Part shown: positions 61,369 to 64,000 of the stretch, in pieces
How positions within the stretch are numbered: position 1 is the first letter of the stretch
How the letters are laid out: every line of letters begins with the position of its first letter
Source of the DNA: Actinomycetes bacterium
GTDB lineage: Bacteria; Actinomycetota; Actinomycetes; Actinomycetales; Microbacteriaceae
Length of the DNA: 64,000 nucleotides
Assembly (NCBI GenBank): GCA_023428065.1
Contig: JAEYZI010000069.1
Location: 29,838 to 93,837, forward strand
Reading direction: 5' to 3'
Notes under the pieces: model-generated
Databases searched by the model: none
What the model was told of the DNA's origin: nothing
Seen by the model: the letters and a program-made list of their open reading frames with translations, nothing else
Position numbers and translations under genes: made by a program

Positions 61369-61961
61369 CGGCCATGAGCGCGCTCACCGACACCCCGGAG
61401 CTCGAGACCACCGTCGTGCTGCAGAACGGCCTGTCCTGCTCGCTGCCGGCCGACTCGCCCCTCGCGAAGCTGCTGCGCAGCAAGCGCACCTGGATCGGCC
61501 CGAGCGCGCAGGAGCGCCTCGGCATCCTGCGCCGCGCGAAGTCGGTCGCGATCGTCGGCGCCTCGCCGAACCCGGCGCGCTCCTCGTACTTCGTCGCGAC
61601 CTACCTGCAGCAGTCGAGCGATTACGACCTCTACTTCGTGAACCCCAACGCGACCGAGATCCTCGGGCAGCCGGTGTACGCCTCGCTCGCCGAGCTGCCC
61701 GTCGTGCCCGACATCGTCGACGTGTTCCGCCGGGCCTCCGACATCCCGCAGGTGATGGACGAGGCTCTCGCGATCGGCGCCCAGACGGTGTGGGTGCAGC
61801 TCGGCATCTGGAACGAGGAGGCCGCCTACTACGGCGAGTCGAAGGGGCTCACGGTCGTCATGGACCGCTGCATCAAGGTCGAGCACGCCCGCTTCCACGG
61901 CGGGCTGCACCTGCTCGGCTTCGACACCGGCCAGATCACCTCGCGCAAGACGCTGCGCTGA
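61365..61961 (+). CDS. CoA-binding domain protein coupled to metY
   Basis: A 198-residue protein with a single Rossmann-type CoA-binding domain (about residues 45-190): SVAIVGASPNPARSSYFVATYLQ, YFVNPNATEILGQPVYASLAEL, DIVDVFRRASDIPQVMDEAL and VWVQLGIWNEEA. The N-terminal 40 residues are an extra helical segment. The ATG overlaps the metY stop by 4 bases, so it is made in fixed ratio with it and may act in sulfur or methionine metabolism as a nucleotide-binding regulator. Biochemistry is not established. Confidence 0.88.
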   Translation: MTAMSALTDTPELETTVVLQNGLSCSLPADSPLAKLLRSKRTWIGPSAQERLGILRRAKSVAIVGASPNPARSSYFVATYLQQSSDYDLYFVNPNATEILGQPVYASLAELPVVPDIVDVFRRASDIPQVMDEALAIGAQTVWVQLGIWNEEAAYYGESKGLTVVMDRCIKVEHARFHGGLHLLGFDTGQITSRKTLR

Positions 61962-61985
61962 CGCCCGCGTGCCGGATCGGCGAGG

Positions 61986-62483
61986 TCAGCGCTCCGCGTG
62001 CACCTCGTTGCGCTCGCCTGAATCGTCGAGTTCGCCGAGGTCGCCGCGGTACTCGACCTCGTTGTCGTTGCCGCGGATCGTGACGGGCCCGATGTCCTCG
62101 CGGCTGTCGATGCTGTTGCGATCGCCCGAGATGTCGGCGGCGCCGAGTGTCGAAGCGCTCACCTCGTTGCCCTGACCCTCGATGCTCACCGAGCCGAGCG
62201 ATCCCGTCTCGATCTCGATGTCGTCACCCCGGATGGTGAGCCTGCCGACGTCGCCCGCGCGCACCTCGATGTCGCGGCCGGCGATCTCGAGGTCCTCGCA
62301 GTCGCCGATGCGGTACTCCCCGGGCTGCTCGATGCGAAGCTCGCCGTCGCATGTCGTGCCGGCGTCCGACGCGCTCCGGGACGGCGCGGGAGCGGGCGTG
62401 CCGACGGGCGTGACCATGACGCATCCGCTGAGGGCGATGGCCGAGCCTGCGAGAAGGGCGACGGGAGCGATTCGACGGAACAT
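61986..62483 (-). CDS. DUF3060 domain lipoprotein
   Basis: A 165-residue lipoprotein with lipobox ALSGC (Cys21). The mature part is a regular right-handed beta-helix of short repeats such as GRDIEVRAGDVGRLTIRGDD and GDRNSIDSREDIGPVTIRGND, as in DUF3060 proteins of actinobacteria. The exposed face is rich in Asp, Asn and Glu. Role unknown, on the outer face of the membrane. It converges with the CoA-binding protein gene 25 bases away. Confidence 0.85.
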   Translation of the reverse strand: MFRRIAPVALLAGSAIALSGCVMVTPVGTPAPAPSRSASDAGTTCDGELRIEQPGEYRIGDCEDLEIAGRDIEVRAGDVGRLTIRGDDIEIETGSLGSVSIEGQGNEVSASTLGAADISGDRNSIDSREDIGPVTIRGNDNEVEYRGDLGELDDSGERNEVHAER

Positions 62484-62489
62484 CCGGCA

Positions 62490-62495
62490 AGCATG
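62490..62495 (-). promoter_or_regulatory. -10-like hexamer (CATGCT) for the DUF3060 lipoprotein
   Basis: Minus-strand CATGCT, six bases (TGCCGG), then ATG at 62483. The remaining gap to 62607 shows nothing else recognisable. Confidence 0.35.
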
Positions 62496-62607
62496 GATCA
62501 GGGCGTGAGCGCCCGCGACTGGGTTGCGCGCGGGCGGTGCGAGGGGTAGAAGCGAGGCCCGTTACGACGTATTGCGGGGCGTTCCTGCAGATGTTGCGGC
62601 GCGGGGT

Positions 62608-62613
62608 TAGCGT
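62608..62613 (+). promoter_or_regulatory. -10 element (TAGCGT) for the sulfurtransferase
   Basis: TAGCGT, six bases (GCTGGG), then ATG at 62620. Confidence 0.5.
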
Positions 62614-62619
62614 GCTGGG

Positions 62620-63498
62620 ATGACCTCCGCGCTGCCGAACCCGCCGGCCCCGATCGTCTCGACACAGTGGCTCGCCGACCACCTCGGCACCGATGGCCTC
62701 GTCGTCGCCGACGTGTCGGTCGTGAGCTTCACGACGCCCGACGGGCGCATCGGCTACCTCAGCGGGCACGAACAGTATCTGCTCGAGGGGCATGTGCCGG
62801 GCGCCGTGTTCGCCGATCTCATCGAGGAGTTCTCCGACCCGGACGGCGCCTACCCGTTCACCCGCCCGGATGCCGAGCGCTTCGCCGCCGCGGCGGGCGC
62901 GTTGGGCGTCGGCGACGGCACCCTGCTCGTGGTCTACGACACCGCGGTCGGCCAGTGGGCCGCGCGGCTGTGGTGGCTGTTCCGGGCGTTCGGCTACGAC
63001 CGCGTCGCCGTGCTCGACGGCGGCCTCACGAAGTGGCGCGCGGAGGGTCGCGCGCTCGAGCTCGGGCACGTCGAGCCCGTCGCCGCGACGTTCACGGCCG
63101 AGCCGCGGCCCGAGCTGTGGGCCGACAAGGCCGACGTCGAGGCCGTCGTGCGCGGCGAGCGCGCGGCCGCCCTCGTGTGCTCGACGCCGCCGAAGGAGTT
63201 CACGGGCGAGGTGGTCTCGCGGGCGCGCGCCGGCCACATCCCCGGCTCGACCTCGGCGCCCGCCGCGCTGCTCGTGGACCGCACGCGCAACACGCTGCTC
63301 GACGCGGATGCGCTGCGCGAGCGGTTCGCTCCCGCCCTCGGCGCCCCGCAGATCATCACGTACTGCGGCGGCGGCATCGCGGCCGCCTCGAGCGCCCTCG
63401 CGCTCACGCTCCTCGGCGAACGGTCGGTCGCGATCTACGACGGCTCCCTCAACGAGTGGGTGGCCGATCCCGCGGCACCGCTCGTGACGAGCGCCTAG
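62620..63498 (+). CDS. Thiosulfate/3-mercaptopyruvate sulfurtransferase (tandem rhodanese)
   Basis: A 292-residue protein with two rhodanese domains. The first (residues 10-140, containing GHVPGAVFADL) is catalytically inactive, and the second has the active-site loop CGGGIAA with Cys249. It moves sulfane sulfur from thiosulfate or mercaptopyruvate to thiol acceptors in the cytoplasm. The loop composition does not clearly separate the two substrate classes. Its stop codon is shared, as CTAG, with the convergent gene at 63495. Confidence 0.91.
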   Translation: MTSALPNPPAPIVSTQWLADHLGTDGLVVADVSVVSFTTPDGRIGYLSGHEQYLLEGHVPGAVFADLIEEFSDPDGAYPFTRPDAERFAAAAGALGVGDGTLLVVYDTAVGQWAARLWWLFRAFGYDRVAVLDGGLTKWRAEGRALELGHVEPVAATFTAEPRPELWADKADVEAVVRGERAAALVCSTPPKEFTGEVVSRARAGHIPGSTSAPAALLVDRTRNTLLDADALRERFAPALGAPQIITYCGGGIAAASSALALTLLGERSVAIYDGSLNEWVADPAAPLVTSA

Positions 63499-64000
63499 CC
63501 GTCGACCGCGGCGTCGAGCTGCGCCGCGAGGGCGGCCGCATCCGTGACGGGGAGCCGGCACGTGAACCCCTCGCACAGGTAGGCGGTAGGCAGGCCGTCG
63601 CGCGTGGAGCGCTCCGCGAAGAGCGCGAAGCCCGCGTCCGCGAAGGCCCCCGCCTGCGCCGGCGTCACGATCGCGAGCGTGCGGGTGGGCCGCGCCCACG
63701 CACGCGCGACGGCGAGGAGCGGGTCGTCGGCGGGCGCGGCATCCGGCGTCACGACGACGAGTTCCCGCTGCGGGGCCGCGAGCCGCGTCGCGACGGCGAG
63801 GGTCGCGCCGTAGGCGATGGGGCGCTCGAGGGCCGGCGCGAGGCTCGGGCCGAGGGCGCGCGCCGCCGCATCGAGGTAGGCGGGGTCGGCGATGGCGCCG
63901 AGACGCGCCGCGGCATCCGCGACGAGCGCCGCGCCCGAGGGCGTCGCACCCTCCGTGCGATCCGCGTCGGCGACGATGCCGCGCGCTGCGAGCACGGGGT
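63495..64000 (-). CDS. C-terminal part of a YyaL-type thioredoxin-domain protein (DUF255), truncated by the window edge
   Basis: An open frame enters from beyond base 64000 and ends at a TAG at 63495, giving about 168 residues of a longer gene. The segment fits the end of the SSP411/YyaL family, in which an N-terminal thioredoxin-like domain is followed by an (alpha/alpha)6 barrel: GATPSGAALVADAAARLG in the barrel and the terminal LCEGFTCRLPVTD motif. The N-terminal domain is outside the window. The family is about 600-700 residues and its function is poorly known. Confidence 0.8.
   Translation of the reverse strand, partial: PVLAARGIVADADRTEGATPSGAALVADAAARLGAIADPAYLDAAARALGPSLAPALERPIAYGATLAVATRLAAPQRELVVVTPDAAPADDPLLAVARAWARPTRTLAIVTPAQAGAFADAGFALFAERSTRDGLPTAYLCEGFTCRLPVTDAAALAAQLDAAVDG

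Overview
This window looks like chromosomal sequence from a high-GC actinobacterium, most likely of the family Microbacteriaceae. That placement is inferred from about 70% GC, strong GAC/GTC/CTC codon preference, many apparently leaderless genes with a -10 hexamer about 6 bases before the start codon, a DUF222-HNH (13E12-type) gene behind a LexA-like box, and dispersed ggtctcgatacg / cgtatcgaaacc repeats. There are no rRNA genes, CRISPR arrays, prophage modules or recognisable transposases. One tRNA (tRNA-Gln, UUG) is present. Genes are dense and no gene-free stretch exceeds 300 bases.

Layout. 1-3.85 kb: a minus-strand glycoside operon (GH36 alpha-galactosidase, GPH sugar symporter, start of a third gene). 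3.99-7.46 kb: peptide (POT) and amino-acid (APC) transporters and a TMEM175-like channel. 7.47-12.7 kb: ABC1/UbiB kinase, PadR regulator, MFS exporter, FAD monooxygenase, DUF3237 protein. 12.7-15.83 kb: copper/haem group (small membrane protein, CopC, PCuAC lipoprotein, Tat-exported DyP peroxidase). 15.8-19.7 kb: tRNA-Gln, nucleoside hydrolase, MarR regulator, lipoprotein, CPBP protease, a wall-anchored-type surface protein.

19.75-36.24 kb is an exopolysaccharide locus. A long minus-strand operon (28750 to 19747) carries three glycosyltransferases, a Wzx-like flippase, a nucleotide-sugar dehydrogenase, a Wzy-like polymerase/ligase and a DUF4012 protein. Around it lie an FrhB-like Fe-S protein, a low-molecular-weight tyrosine phosphatase, a Wzz/CpsD-type tyrosine autokinase, a UDP-sugar epimerase, UDP-glucose dehydrogenase and the initiating phosphoglycosyl transferase. 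Together they can make UDP-glucuronate/galacturonate-type precursors, assemble a repeat unit on undecaprenyl phosphate, export and polymerise it, and control chain length by tyrosine phosphorylation.

36.28-45.33 kb holds the most interesting content: five genes on the minus strand (44490 to 39041), each overlapping the next by 4 bases, encoding an OleA-like ketosynthase, a GT2 glycosyltransferase, a cytochrome P450, an OleC-like adenylate-forming enzyme and an OleD-like reductase. No OleB hydrolase is visible. A second, paralogous P450 lies nearby. This predicts a fatty-acid-derived beta-lactone (or olefin) that is oxidised and glycosylated.

45.4-64 kb is mostly housekeeping: ABC-F protein, ArsR-SulP pair, the metG-tatD-rsmA-ispE run, rsmI divergent from a protein O-mannosyltransferase, a large Ig-like membrane protein, metY with a CoA-binding protein, a DUF3060 lipoprotein, a rhodanese sulfurtransferase and the 3' part of a YyaL-type thioredoxin-domain gene.
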